Source: Prosthecobacter gellanilyticus
GTDB taxonomy: Bacteria; Verrucomicrobiota; Verrucomicrobiia; Verrucomicrobiales; Verrucomicrobiaceae
Direction of reading: 5' to 3'
Length of the DNA stretch: 64,000 nt
NCBI RefSeq assembly: GCF_007992435.1
Contig: NZ_BKAG01000037.1
Location: 1 to 64,000, forward strand
The translations under genes and the position numbers were made by a program. Positions 28,413 to 36,173 of this stretch are shown in pieces. Under the pieces are notes generated by a model. It was not told where the DNA came from, did no database searches, and saw nothing but the letters and a program-made list of their open reading frames with translations. Positions within the stretch are counted from its first letter, which is position 1. Every line of letters begins with the position of its first letter.

Positions 28413-29237
28413 TCACTGGATTTGGGCGGGCAGTTCGACCAGCTTCGGCGCGACGGCTTTCTTCATGACTTCCACGAGCTCGCGCATCTTCGGGGCGATG
28501 GCGGGGTCGGTGTTCCAGACCCAGCCGGTTTCCGAAGGCAGGCCGAGACCACCGACGTCACCGTTGGAGTTCACAAAGTATCCCTGGCCCAGGCCGACGT
28601 AGACCACTTTCACCTCGGCCTTCTTGCCATTGCCGAGATCATGGATTTCAGGCAGGGAGTTGAGCTCGTTGTTGGCCTTGTTCAGCTCGTTGAGAATGCC
28701 GAGCACGTTCTGGAAGCGCTCTGCGGCGGTGATGTTCTTCGTGTCCGCACCTTCTTTGGGAATACGATCATGCAGCACCTTCACCTTTTCCTGCACGACT
28801 CCGGGCACGCGGGTGAAGAGGTTCTTCACCCCTTTTTCCAGCTCAGGCGCGGAGGCGATGAGAGCATCTGAAGCTTCCTTGATCTGGGCTTTCTCAGTCT
28901 CGGCCTCGGTGGTGCGCTTCTTGGCGTCATCAAGCTTCGTCTTTGCTTCAGCGATCTTCTTCTCGGTTTCTTCGATGGAAGCTTTGAGAAGCTGGATGCG
29001 GCCTTCGAGCATGGCCTTGCCGGTTTCCCACTCGGTGCGCTCGCTGGAGATCAGGCGCTGCGTGGCTGCCCACTGCTGAAGCAGGCTGCGCGTCTCATCC
29101 ATGGCCGTGGAGGCAGCGGCGGCAGGGGACTGGCCTTGAGGCGCAGGCGCTGGAGCCGGTGTCTGAGTTTCCTGGGCGGTGGCGAAGCCGAAGGCTGCCA
29201 AGGCAAGGGAGATGGAGAGATGAAGAGACAGTTTCAC
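28413..29237 (-). CDS. DUF3450 family exported coiled-coil protein
   Basis: This is a roughly 274-residue periplasmic protein with a signal peptide (KLSLHLSISLALAAFGF) and a Pro/Ala/Gln-rich linker. A long coiled coil (residues 55-140) then leads into the DUF3450 C-terminal part with the recognisable VYVGLGQGYFVNSNG and GWVWNTDPAI. DUF3450 genes sit immediately before TtpC/ExbB in TonB2-type operons, as here (about 30 bp gap). The start is uncertain: the frame is open from 29297, and the GTG at 29237 is where the signal peptide begins. The operon promoter region carries a candidate regulatory site at 29351. Confidence 0.85.
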   Translation of the reverse strand: MKLSLHLSISLALAAFGFATAQETQTPAPAPAPQGQSPAAAASTAMDETRSLLQQWAATQRLISSERTEWETGKAMLEGRIQLLKASIEETEKKIAEAKTKLDDAKKRTTEAETEKAQIKEASDALIASAPELEKGVKNLFTRVPGVVQEKVKVLHDRIPKEGADTKNITAAERFQNVLGILNELNKANNELNSLPEIHDLGNGKKAEVKVVYVGLGQGYFVNSNGDVGGLGLPSETGWVWNTDPAIAPKMRELVEVMKKAVAPKLVELPAQIQ

Positions 29238-29350
29238 CAGAAGGGAATGAGGGAAGTCGTTGCACCCATAGCTGCCCTGAGCGGGGCCTTGCCGCATCTC
29301 CTGTTGGGTGACGAAACCGTTGCAGAGGCTGGCTCAGGAAATGCCGGTTA

Positions 29351-29366
29351 TTGACAAAGTCGTCAC
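29351..29366. promoter_or_regulatory. GTGAC-N6-GTCAC site before the Ton operon
   Basis: TTGAC-AAAGTC-GTCAC matches 9 of 10 half-site positions of the recurring element. It lies about 114 bp upstream of the DUF3450 start and overlaps the stop codon of the TonB-dependent receptor gene. Confidence 0.5.
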
Positions 29367-32300
29367 CAGCTGAGGCCCAAACTGACGGAGTAGTTGATGC
29401 CAGGAGAACGGGTGGAGTGGATCGGACGCTGCGGATTGTTGTAATAGCGCACCATGGTTTCGTTCAGCAGGTTCTGAGCACGGAAGGTGAGCTTGGCATT
29501 TTTGCCGATGCGCTTGCTGATGCTCATGTCGAGCGTGGTGAAGGGCTCCTGCAGGATGTCCGGATCCTGGTAGTTGAAGGCGACCGCGAAGAGCTGCGGA
29601 CCGACGACGTTCAGGAAAGTACCGAAGCTCCAGCCCGTGTCTGGATTGTCATAGGTGAGGTTGGCATTGAAGATGTAGTCCGGCTGGCCCTGCAGACGGC
29701 GGGTGGGGCCGTAGATGCTTTCGCGGCCGACTTCCGGGCGTGTGGCGGAGGACTGGATGTAGGAGTAGTTGGCACCGACAGAGAAGTGGCCCAGCTCTTC
29801 GGTGATGAAGTTCAGGCTGCGCTGGAACTCGAGCTCCATGCCATAGACGCGGCCGCTCTCCACGTTGATGAAGCGCTGGATGTCGCCGTCCTGGCTGAAC
29901 TCGATGGGGTTCTCGATGTGCTTGGCGAAGAAGCTGGCGCCGATCATCGCGCCCGGCTCCGGGAACCATTCCCAGCGTGTGTCGTAGTTGATGATGTCAG
30001 ACATCTGCAGGTCGGCATTGCCGACGAAGATGTCACCGCTCTCCACGTTCACGAAGGCCACGGGGGAGATTTCCTTGAACGAAGGCCTGGCGACCGTGCG
30101 GGAGATGGCGCCGCGAAGGCGCTGGCTTTCCGCATAATCCCAGGAGGCCGACAGGGAAGGGAGGATGGAGATTTCGGAGATATTGGCGCGGCGGCGAGCT
30201 TCGAGACGCGGGTCATTCTGCGCGGCCACATCACCACCGAAGGCATCATTGATGAGCTGTTGATAGACGATGTCGTTACGCTGCTCCGCGCTGAGCAGGG
30301 CAAAGCGAATAGGCTCATCGAGATAGGTGTAGACTGGGGATGCCAGGGTCTTCAGATCCGTCGTCTCTGCACGGGCACCGAAGGTCACATTCAGGCCGCC
30401 GCCGAGGTCGGCGTCAAACATCACATAGCCCGCGGAGATCATCTGCGAGGCGTTGTAGGTCTCAGGATCATTCGTGCGGAAAAGGAAGGTGCCGAAGGTG
30501 GAGGTGGAGACCTGCGTGATGGGCACGTTGCCATAGAGGAAGACATCACCCCAGGTCTGCTCGTTGTTGGCGCGAGGCTTGCCACCGAAGCCCGGGAAAC
30601 CGGGGAAGGCACCGACAGCAGCCGCGGGGAAGCCCGGATTGTCAAAGCCGGTGCTGTAGGCGAAGCTGTCCGCGCGATACGAGCGGTCGCTGTAATCCAG
30701 CAGACCACCGAACTTCATTTTGACATTCGGGGCACTATCACCGCCATCACCCAGGATGCGTGTCTCGATGTCCATGCGCGCGGTGTAGTTTTCATCCTGC
30801 AGCTCACGCCAGAAGCGCTGGAAGGGCGGCACAGCGGAGAGCGGAGGCTGGAAGTAGTTGCCCGTGCCTTCATCCACACGCGCGTTCACAAAGCGTGAAT
30901 CCGGCTCGAGCTGGCTGGACTGGTTGTAGGACAGCGCCCAGTTGAACTTGAAGTCATGTTCGCGGTCCATCAGATGCTCACCTTCGAGCTGGAAGACGCG
31001 GAGCTGGCGTTCGGTGTAGAGAATGGACTCACGATAGTCGAGCACGCCTGCGTTTTGGTCAGGGTCCACACCAAACTGAAGCGAGGCGCGGTCTTCAGCG
31101 ACGCGGTTGAAGAAGTAAGTCGCCGTGATCTGGCTGTCTGTGTCCAGCTCAATGCCGAGGGAGACGAGCATGCCGGCGCGCATGGTTTCCTGACCATTGT
31201 GCACCACGGCGTTGCGGCGCACCTGGTTGACGAGACCGAGGTCACCCGCTGCTTCACTGAAGAAGTAACGGCCGATCCTGTCGTCGTCATTGCCTGTGTA
31301 TTTTTTCGAGTAATCCACCGCGATGGTGAGGCCTGCGGGAGCGCCCATGAACTCACCGCGGATGCCCATGCTGGCTTCGAGTGTGAAGTCGACTGGAGCG
31401 GATTTTTCCTGGGTGCCCATTTCCTTGCTGAGCGTGTCATTGACGCGCTGACGGAAGGCGCGGTCGGCGGGTGTGTCTGTATAACCGTCCTGGCCCGGAC
31501 CTGGGAGATCGGCAGCTTTCAGGAAGCCTGGGATGGCGCGCTCACCCACGGTGCCTAACAATCCGGTGCCGCCGCCTTTGTAAGAGAGGAAGCTGTCGTC
31601 ACCGGTGACGTTGGTGTTGAAGCCGGTGCCGGTCTTGAAGTTGTAGAAGTCCTTGTCGGGCACGGACTTGGTCTTGATATCGATGCCCGCGCCCGTGGCC
31701 TCACCGGGCATGTCAGGGAGGAAGGTCTTGTTCGTGCGCACGTCCTGGATGACGGCGCTTGGGAAAAGGTCCAGCGCCACGGCACGACGGTCAGGATCCG
31801 AGCTGGGAACGCGAAGCCCGTTCAGCGTGACACTGTTGTAACGGTCACTCAAACCACGCACGACGACGAACTTGCCGTCCGCCACGTTCACACCGGTGCT
31901 TTTGGCGAGCAGCTTCGCGGCATCGGAAGCGCCTGTCTGTGCGATGAACTGCGCACCCAGCACATCGGTGAAGCTTTTGAGATCCTTGCGGATGTCCACG
32001 CTCATGGTGCTGGAGGATGTGTCCACGATCTCCTCCTGATTGACGACGAACTCGTCGAGCTCCACGACCTCGGCCGTCATCTCCAGATCCACTTCCTTCA
32101 CACTGCCGGAGGTGACCACGAGATCACCACGACGCTCACGAATGAAGCCTTCCTTGCTGACGAGCACCGCATACGAGCCCGAAGGAATGTTATTGATGAA
32201 GAAGGAGCCGTCCTCACCTGTGGAGGCGCTCATGTTGCTGCCTTCGAGCACCACGGTGGCACCGGCCACAGGCACGGAGAAGTCCGCATCCAGCACGGTT

Positions 32301-32428
32301 CCACGCAGACCCCCATTGGCTGACTGCGCCCAGATGTGAGGCGTCGTCAGCAGGAGGACGAGGGCCGTCAAAAGGGAGTTTAGAACCAGGGTCCGGACAG
32401 GCCGGAAGGGCAGAAAGTGGGAAACCAT
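29363..32428 (-). CDS. TonB-dependent receptor with CarboxypepD-like N-terminal domain
   Basis: This is a 1021-residue outer-membrane receptor. A signal peptide (TLVLNSLLTALVLLL) precedes a carboxypeptidase-regulatory-like beta-sandwich (residues 37-115, GLRGTVLDADFSVPVAGATV). The plug domain contains GVNVADGKFVVVRGLSDRY and the diagnostic GLRVPSSDPDRRAVALDLFP. A large beta-barrel ends in an aromatic residue (SLGLSW), as required for BAM insertion. A Ton-box-like stretch ELDEFVVNQ lies near residue 125. The ATG at 32428 was chosen for its signal peptide. Its promoter holds two copies of the GTGAC-N6-GTCAC site with centres 42 bp apart. The Ton operon lies directly downstream with its own promoter. 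The ligand is unknown; phosphate-containing compounds are a guess from the regulon. Confidence 0.94.
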   Translation of the reverse strand: MVSHFLPFRPVRTLVLNSLLTALVLLLTTPHIWAQSANGGLRGTVLDADFSVPVAGATVVLEGSNMSASTGEDGSFFINNIPSGSYAVLVSKEGFIRERRGDLVVTSGSVKEVDLEMTAEVVELDEFVVNQEEIVDTSSSTMSVDIRKDLKSFTDVLGAQFIAQTGASDAAKLLAKSTGVNVADGKFVVVRGLSDRYNSVTLNGLRVPSSDPDRRAVALDLFPSAVIQDVRTNKTFLPDMPGEATGAGIDIKTKSVPDKDFYNFKTGTGFNTNVTGDDSFLSYKGGGTGLLGTVGERAIPGFLKAADLPGPGQDGYTDTPADRAFRQRVNDTLSKEMGTQEKSAPVDFTLEASMGIRGEFMGAPAGLTIAVDYSKKYTGNDDDRIGRYFFSEAAGDLGLVNQVRRNAVVHNGQETMRAGMLVSLGIELDTDSQITATYFFNRVAEDRASLQFGVDPDQNAGVLDYRESILYTERQLRVFQLEGEHLMDREHDFKFNWALSYNQSSQLEPDSRFVNARVDEGTGNYFQPPLSAVPPFQRFWRELQDENYTARMDIETRILGDGGDSAPNVKMKFGGLLDYSDRSYRADSFAYSTGFDNPGFPAAAVGAFPGFPGFGGKPRANNEQTWGDVFLYGNVPITQVSTSTFGTFLFRTNDPETYNASQMISAGYVMFDADLGGGLNVTFGARAETTDLKTLASPVYTYLDEPIRFALLSAEQRNDIVYQQLINDAFGGDVAAQNDPRLEARRRANISEISILPSLSASWDYAESQRLRGAISRTVARPSFKEISPVAFVNVESGDIFVGNADLQMSDIINYDTRWEWFPEPGAMIGASFFAKHIENPIEFSQDGDIQRFINVESGRVYGMELEFQRSLNFITEELGHFSVGANYSYIQSSATRPEVGRESIYGPTRRLQGQPDYIFNANLTYDNPDTGWSFGTFLNVVGPQLFAVAFNYQDPDILQEPFTTLDMSISKRIGKNAKLTFRAQNLLNETMVRYYNNPQRPIHSTRSPGINYSVSLGLSW

Positions 32429-32513
32429 TCGAGAGGCCGTTTCAGTCCGCCATGCGGCTGTGGAAACGGGTTTCAGACATGGCAAACGGCCTTTAAAAAC
32501 AAAGGTGATTCGG

Positions 32514-32529
32514 GTGACAAATCAGTCAC
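32514..32529. promoter_or_regulatory. GTGAC-N6-GTCAC site, receptor proximal
   Basis: GTGAC-AAATCA-GTCAC is a perfect match, 86 bp upstream of the TonB-dependent receptor start. The first 13 nt recur exactly at 40327. Confidence 0.6.
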
Positions 32530-32555
32530 ACACGAAGCATTCATCATCGTGCTGT

Positions 32556-32571
32556 GTGGCAGAAGCGTCAC
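32556..32571. promoter_or_regulatory. GTGAC-N6-GTCAC site, receptor distal
   Basis: GTGGC-AGAAGC-GTCAC matches 9 of 10. Its centre is 42 bp, four helical turns, from the proximal site, so two regulator dimers could bind the same face. Confidence 0.5.
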
Positions 32572-32575
32572 AAGC

Positions 32576-33787
32576 CTATGATCTTTCCTTCGCCTGACGA
32601 AGCTGCTGACGAATCGTCTCTGGCACAGGCAGCTTTTGAGCGGCGAAGTAGAGGCAGATGCGGACACCGGCTGCACCACGTGCCCGTTGATGGGTGTTAG
32701 CCATTCCGACCACCGCTGCCTTCTTCAGCCAGTCTGCCGCCTTGTCTGGCTGGCCGAGCTTGTCCCACAACTGCGCGATCTCGATCATGCCTTCCGCAGC
32801 GGTGACCACCAGGACTTTAGGCGCGGCCTCCTCCGCCAGCTTGAGTTCTGCCTCAGCCTCGGCGCGCTGGCCAAAGGAGAGCAAGGTGGCGGCGAGATGA
32901 ACGTGGGCGGCAGGCTTCCAATCCGCCCCAGCAGGGAGACTGGCGGCATAGTCTTTGAAGAGCTTCAGAGCCCGATCACGATCTTCGGTGAGTCCATGAA
33001 GCTGGGCCAGCGTGGCCGCTTCCAGCAGACGTTCCATGGCCTCATGAAACTTCGGGTGGTCGGCCATCTGCATGGCCTCGGCGATGAAGGCGCGGCCTGC
33101 CTCACGATGGCCGGCGCGCAGCTGGGCGCCCGCAGCACTGAGCAGATATTTTGCGGCTGCATGAGCGGGGATCGCAGCCTTCAAGACCAGTTCCTTGGCG
33201 GCGTCGAACTCAGGGAGCGGTCCGGCTGCATCGGCATCGAGAAAGGCTGCGGCCACGATCCAGGCTTCTTCACTGCTCATCTCGGCACGAAGCGCGGCTG
33301 CCTCGTCCTTCTTTCCTGCGAGCAAGCAGGCGATGGCGCAGTCCCGGAGGGCGATGTCTTTTTTCCGAGCGCGGGCGAGGCCTAACTGAATGCGTGTCTT
33401 GGCCACGAGATCCATGGCTTGTTCCGGACGGTGCTTCTGCGCGGAAAGCAGGGCCAGTTCTGCCAGCCCCAGAGGCACGCCACTGCCGACCATGCGTGTG
33501 GTCAGATACTCGGCCTCATCCCACAAGCCACGCTCGGCATAGCCCTTCATCACCAGGCGCAAGCCGTGTGAGTATTCGCTGACATCTCCGGCGAGCTCGG
33601 CGCATTCGATCTCGGCCTGGAAGAGGGAGTCTTCTGGTGTCAGCGCACGCTGGCGACGGTGTTTCTGGGAGTCCTGGATGAGCTTTTCAATGAAGGCATC
33701 TGGCTGGGAGGCAGCGTCTTGGGCTGCGAGCAGAGGCTGGGCCAGAAGCAAGCACACTGAGGAGCAGAGAATGGAACGAGGGGACAT
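32576..33787 (-). CDS. Exported TPR-repeat protein
   Basis: The product has 403 residues, starting at the ATG at 33787 with a signal peptide (SILCSSVCLLLAQPLLAAQ). The rest is almost entirely alpha-helical hairpin repeats of TPR/SEL1 character (for example RALKLFKDYAASLPAGAD and AEAELKLAEEAAPKVLV). No catalytic motif is recognisable. A perfect GTGAC-N6-GTCAC site lies 48 bp upstream. The gene precedes the TonB-dependent receptor on the same strand, with about 150 bp between them that hold the receptor's own sites. It is probably a periplasmic scaffold co-regulated with the receptor. Confidence 0.82.
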   Translation of the reverse strand: MSPRSILCSSVCLLLAQPLLAAQDAASQPDAFIEKLIQDSQKHRRQRALTPEDSLFQAEIECAELAGDVSEYSHGLRLVMKGYAERGLWDEAEYLTTRMVGSGVPLGLAELALLSAQKHRPEQAMDLVAKTRIQLGLARARKKDIALRDCAIACLLAGKKDEAAALRAEMSSEEAWIVAAAFLDADAAGPLPEFDAAKELVLKAAIPAHAAAKYLLSAAGAQLRAGHREAGRAFIAEAMQMADHPKFHEAMERLLEAATLAQLHGLTEDRDRALKLFKDYAASLPAGADWKPAAHVHLAATLLSFGQRAEAEAELKLAEEAAPKVLVVTAAEGMIEIAQLWDKLGQPDKAADWLKKAAVVGMANTHQRARGAAGVRICLYFAAQKLPVPETIRQQLRQAKERS

Positions 33788-33834
33788 GCTCTGAATAGCT
33801 GCCGTCACATTTGTCACGTCCCAATGGCTTTCCC

Positions 33835-33850
33835 GTGACAAGTCTGTCAC
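33835..33850. promoter_or_regulatory. GTGAC-N6-GTCAC site before TPR gene
   Basis: GTGAC-AAGTCT-GTCAC is a perfect match and extends to a 9-bp palindrome (33832-33853). Extra GTCAC half-sites occur at 33804 and 33813, nearer the gene. The right part AGTCTGTCAC closely resembles the second half of an E. coli Pho box. Confidence 0.6.
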
Positions 33851-34136
33851 GGGTTGGGGTGTGGGCTGTGGAAGTCCTGAAGCGTTGTGGAATGCGGAGT
33901 GAAGCGTGAAAGGCGAGACATCGCTGTGCGCGCAGAGGATATCTTCGAAAGGGGAGGAGTCGCGTGCGTTCGATAGCGGTGTCGACGATGCACGGTGGCC
34001 CGTGCATCTCTGCCACCGCAGTCCGGGACGCTCCGCGATGCTCCAAGGTCCTGCGGCCATATCCATCAACGAAAAGGGGCGGCCTTTGCAGGCCGCCCCT
34101 CGTGGGAGTCGAATGAGACTTTGTGAACTAATTCGA
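33851..34136. other. Intergenic region between TPR gene and beta-helix gene
   Basis: No coding sequence is convincing here. Besides the regulatory site at its left edge it holds a perfect 9-bp hairpin (33987-33995 with 34000-34008, arm GATGCACGG) without a T-tract, and the minus-strand terminator at 34071-34100. Confidence 0.6.
34071..34100 (-). terminator. Terminator of the exported-protein operon
   Basis: An 11-bp perfect stem (34075-34085 with 34090-34100, arm AGGGGCGGCCT) with a 4-nt loop is followed on the minus strand by a T run. It lies 37 bp after the stop of the last gene of the three-gene operon. Confidence 0.92.
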
Positions 34137-36125
34137 TTACTGCGGGATCACGCGGTAGTGCACGGGGGAACCGGTGTAGTTGTAGCCGCTGTCAGTGACG
34201 GTGATGGCCAGGTTGCCAGCATCACTGTCAGCGAGGCGCTTCACCGGAGCATCCGCGGTGGCCACACCATCCTGCACGAAGCCGACGGGCACCCAATGGG
34301 CGCCACCGTCCACGGAACGCTCGACCACGTACACCACAGCGTCACCAGCCACGCCGCCTGCAGCGGTGGCTGCGAAGCTGACGGTAGGGTTGTTGCCGTT
34401 GATGGCGAGGGTGAGCTTCGGACGGGCGATGTTCGTGGTCGGCATCAGGCCGACTTCGTGGGTCCAGGTCCAGCCGAAGAGGTAGTTGTTGTCACGCATG
34501 GCACCGGTCCACTGGGTAGGAGTGAAGAAGTCCGGGGAGGTGACGCTGCTCGGGATGGTGGCGAAGGTGAGGTCGCGTGCATCATTGGTCGCAGCGGTGT
34601 TCACCGTGGCGCGTGGGTCCAGGCCACCAAAGGTGGTGTGACCCTTTGCACGGACGTTGCTGGCAGCGGCCAGCGTGGCCAGGTTTTCAGCACCGTTCAC
34701 CGTGGCACCTGCGGTGGTCACGTTGAAGTAGAGGCTGTCACGCAGGTCAGAGATGGTGGGGTTGGAGGCAGCGCCTGCATCACCGGGGGACCAGAGTGTG
34801 TCGTGAACGTCTTCAATGACGCCACGCAGGAACTGGGCGGCATCACCCACCTTGCAGTTGAACGCATCGTCAGAAGCGACGACGCCGGCACCGACGGCGC
34901 CTTTGTTTCCAAGCAGGGTGAAGTTGTAGGCGTTGGACAGCGTGTTAGGCGTGACACCGGCCATGTTGGGCTCGGAACCATCCCACTCGACGAGCTTGTC
35001 AGACACCGTGGCGGTCACACCGGAGGTCAGACGACCGATGGCGGTGGTGGTCAGGTAGCCTGGACGGCCGACCGTGTCATAGTTCTCGTTGTCGTTGATG
35101 GCGAAGATGTGCTGAAGGTTGCCAGAGTAACCCTGGTCACCGTCGATGGCGTCATCACCGCAGAACATGCCGAAGAGGTACTTGCAGTCCACAAAGCCGC
35201 CGAACCATTCGAAGTTGTCATCCACGTTCTGCGCCACTTCCATCCACTCAAAGGTGGTGCCACGGCCGACGCCGCAGAGGGTGACACCGTTGATCTCATT
35301 GTTCGCGGAGACGTTGAAGCCGCCGTAACGCACGGACCAGAAGCGGTAGATGCCGCTGTCATCGTTTTCACTCACACCACCGTAAGCGCCAGGGATGAAG
35401 CTGGTGCTTGCAGGAAGAGTGCCGACACCATTCCCCGTGCCCGTAGGACCATCCGGATCATAGGCGGTAGCCAGCGTCACGCTGGTGATGGAGTAACCTT
35501 CCGGCACGGCGATTCCGGTGCCATTGCCCTGGGCGGCGTTCACGCCAGTGCCGCTGCCGCTGCCCGTGGGCTCGCTCAGCGTGTCACCGCTGAAGACGCC
35601 GTTGCTGTAGCGCAGATCACCAGCGCCATCACCATCATAGCCGATCGGGGTGCGACCGCAGATGACGAGACCACCGGTGAGCTTCGTGTGGAAGAAGGCA
35701 TTGTTCGCCGTCGGACCGTTGGGGTCGAAGTTCAGCGGAGTGACCGTGTTTGAAAGCACGGCCACGGGGCGTGTCTTCGGGCCGCCAGGGACGAGGGTAT
35801 CGTCAATGGAGGTCATGACGATGGGGAGATCAGGCGTGGCGTTGCCGATGATCTTGGCGCCGCGTGAGCAGGTCAGCGTGCCAGGATTGTTCGTGCCACC
35901 GGTCAGGGAGTCAGCGGCACCACGGATGAGGGTGCCGGGCTCGATGGTCAGCTTGGCCGGAGGCAGCACGAAAATGATCTTGGTCAGAACATAGACGTTG
36001 TCAGCGGACCAGCGGGTGTCTTCCGTGATGTTGGTCGTGATCTCGACAATGTCGGCACGAGCCGCGGAGGTGCCGAGAAAAGCGGCGCCCGCCAGCAGGA
36101 GGAGCTTGGAAAAGATGGGTTTCAT
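34137..36125 (-). CDS. Exported beta-helix-like surface protein
   Basis: This is a 662-residue signal-peptide protein (KLLLLAGAAFLGTSAARA). The mature N-terminus (EDTRWSADNVYVLTKIIFV, then KLTIEPGTLIRG) is the pattern of surface proteins with right-handed parallel beta-helix folds in Bacteroidetes and related phyla, where they often accompany TonB-dependent receptors. The C-terminal 80 residues (PKLTLAINGNNPTVSF...YVVERSVDGGAHWVPVG) form a fibronectin/Ig-like fold found as a terminal module in verrucomicrobial exported proteins. It is the last gene of a three-gene operon and is followed by a strong terminator. The function is unknown. Binding at the cell surface is the likeliest role. Confidence 0.8.
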   Translation of the reverse strand: MKPIFSKLLLLAGAAFLGTSAARADIVEITTNITEDTRWSADNVYVLTKIIFVLPPAKLTIEPGTLIRGAADSLTGGTNNPGTLTCSRGAKIIGNATPDLPIVMTSIDDTLVPGGPKTRPVAVLSNTVTPLNFDPNGPTANNAFFHTKLTGGLVICGRTPIGYDGDGAGDLRYSNGVFSGDTLSEPTGSGSGTGVNAAQGNGTGIAVPEGYSITSVTLATAYDPDGPTGTGNGVGTLPASTSFIPGAYGGVSENDDSGIYRFWSVRYGGFNVSANNEINGVTLCGVGRGTTFEWMEVAQNVDDNFEWFGGFVDCKYLFGMFCGDDAIDGDQGYSGNLQHIFAINDNENYDTVGRPGYLTTTAIGRLTSGVTATVSDKLVEWDGSEPNMAGVTPNTLSNAYNFTLLGNKGAVGAGVVASDDAFNCKVGDAAQFLRGVIEDVHDTLWSPGDAGAASNPTISDLRDSLYFNVTTAGATVNGAENLATLAAASNVRAKGHTTFGGLDPRATVNTAATNDARDLTFATIPSSVTSPDFFTPTQWTGAMRDNNYLFGWTWTHEVGLMPTTNIARPKLTLAINGNNPTVSFAATAAGGVAGDAVVYVVERSVDGGAHWVPVGFVQDGVATADAPVKRLADSDAGNLAITVTDSGYNYTGSPVHYRVIPQ

Positions 36126-36173
36126 AAATAGTTCGTTCTTAAAATGTGTCTGTGATGGAAGAGCGGGCTGCGA

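Noticed and set aside
29351-30898. Plus-strand open frame (515 codons) antisense to the TonB-dependent receptor
   Set aside because: Lies opposite the receptor barrel and has no recognisable motif.
33906-35753. Plus-strand open frame (615 codons) opposite the beta-helix gene
   Set aside because: Gly/Val/His-rich shadow frame; starts across the terminator of the real minus-strand operon.
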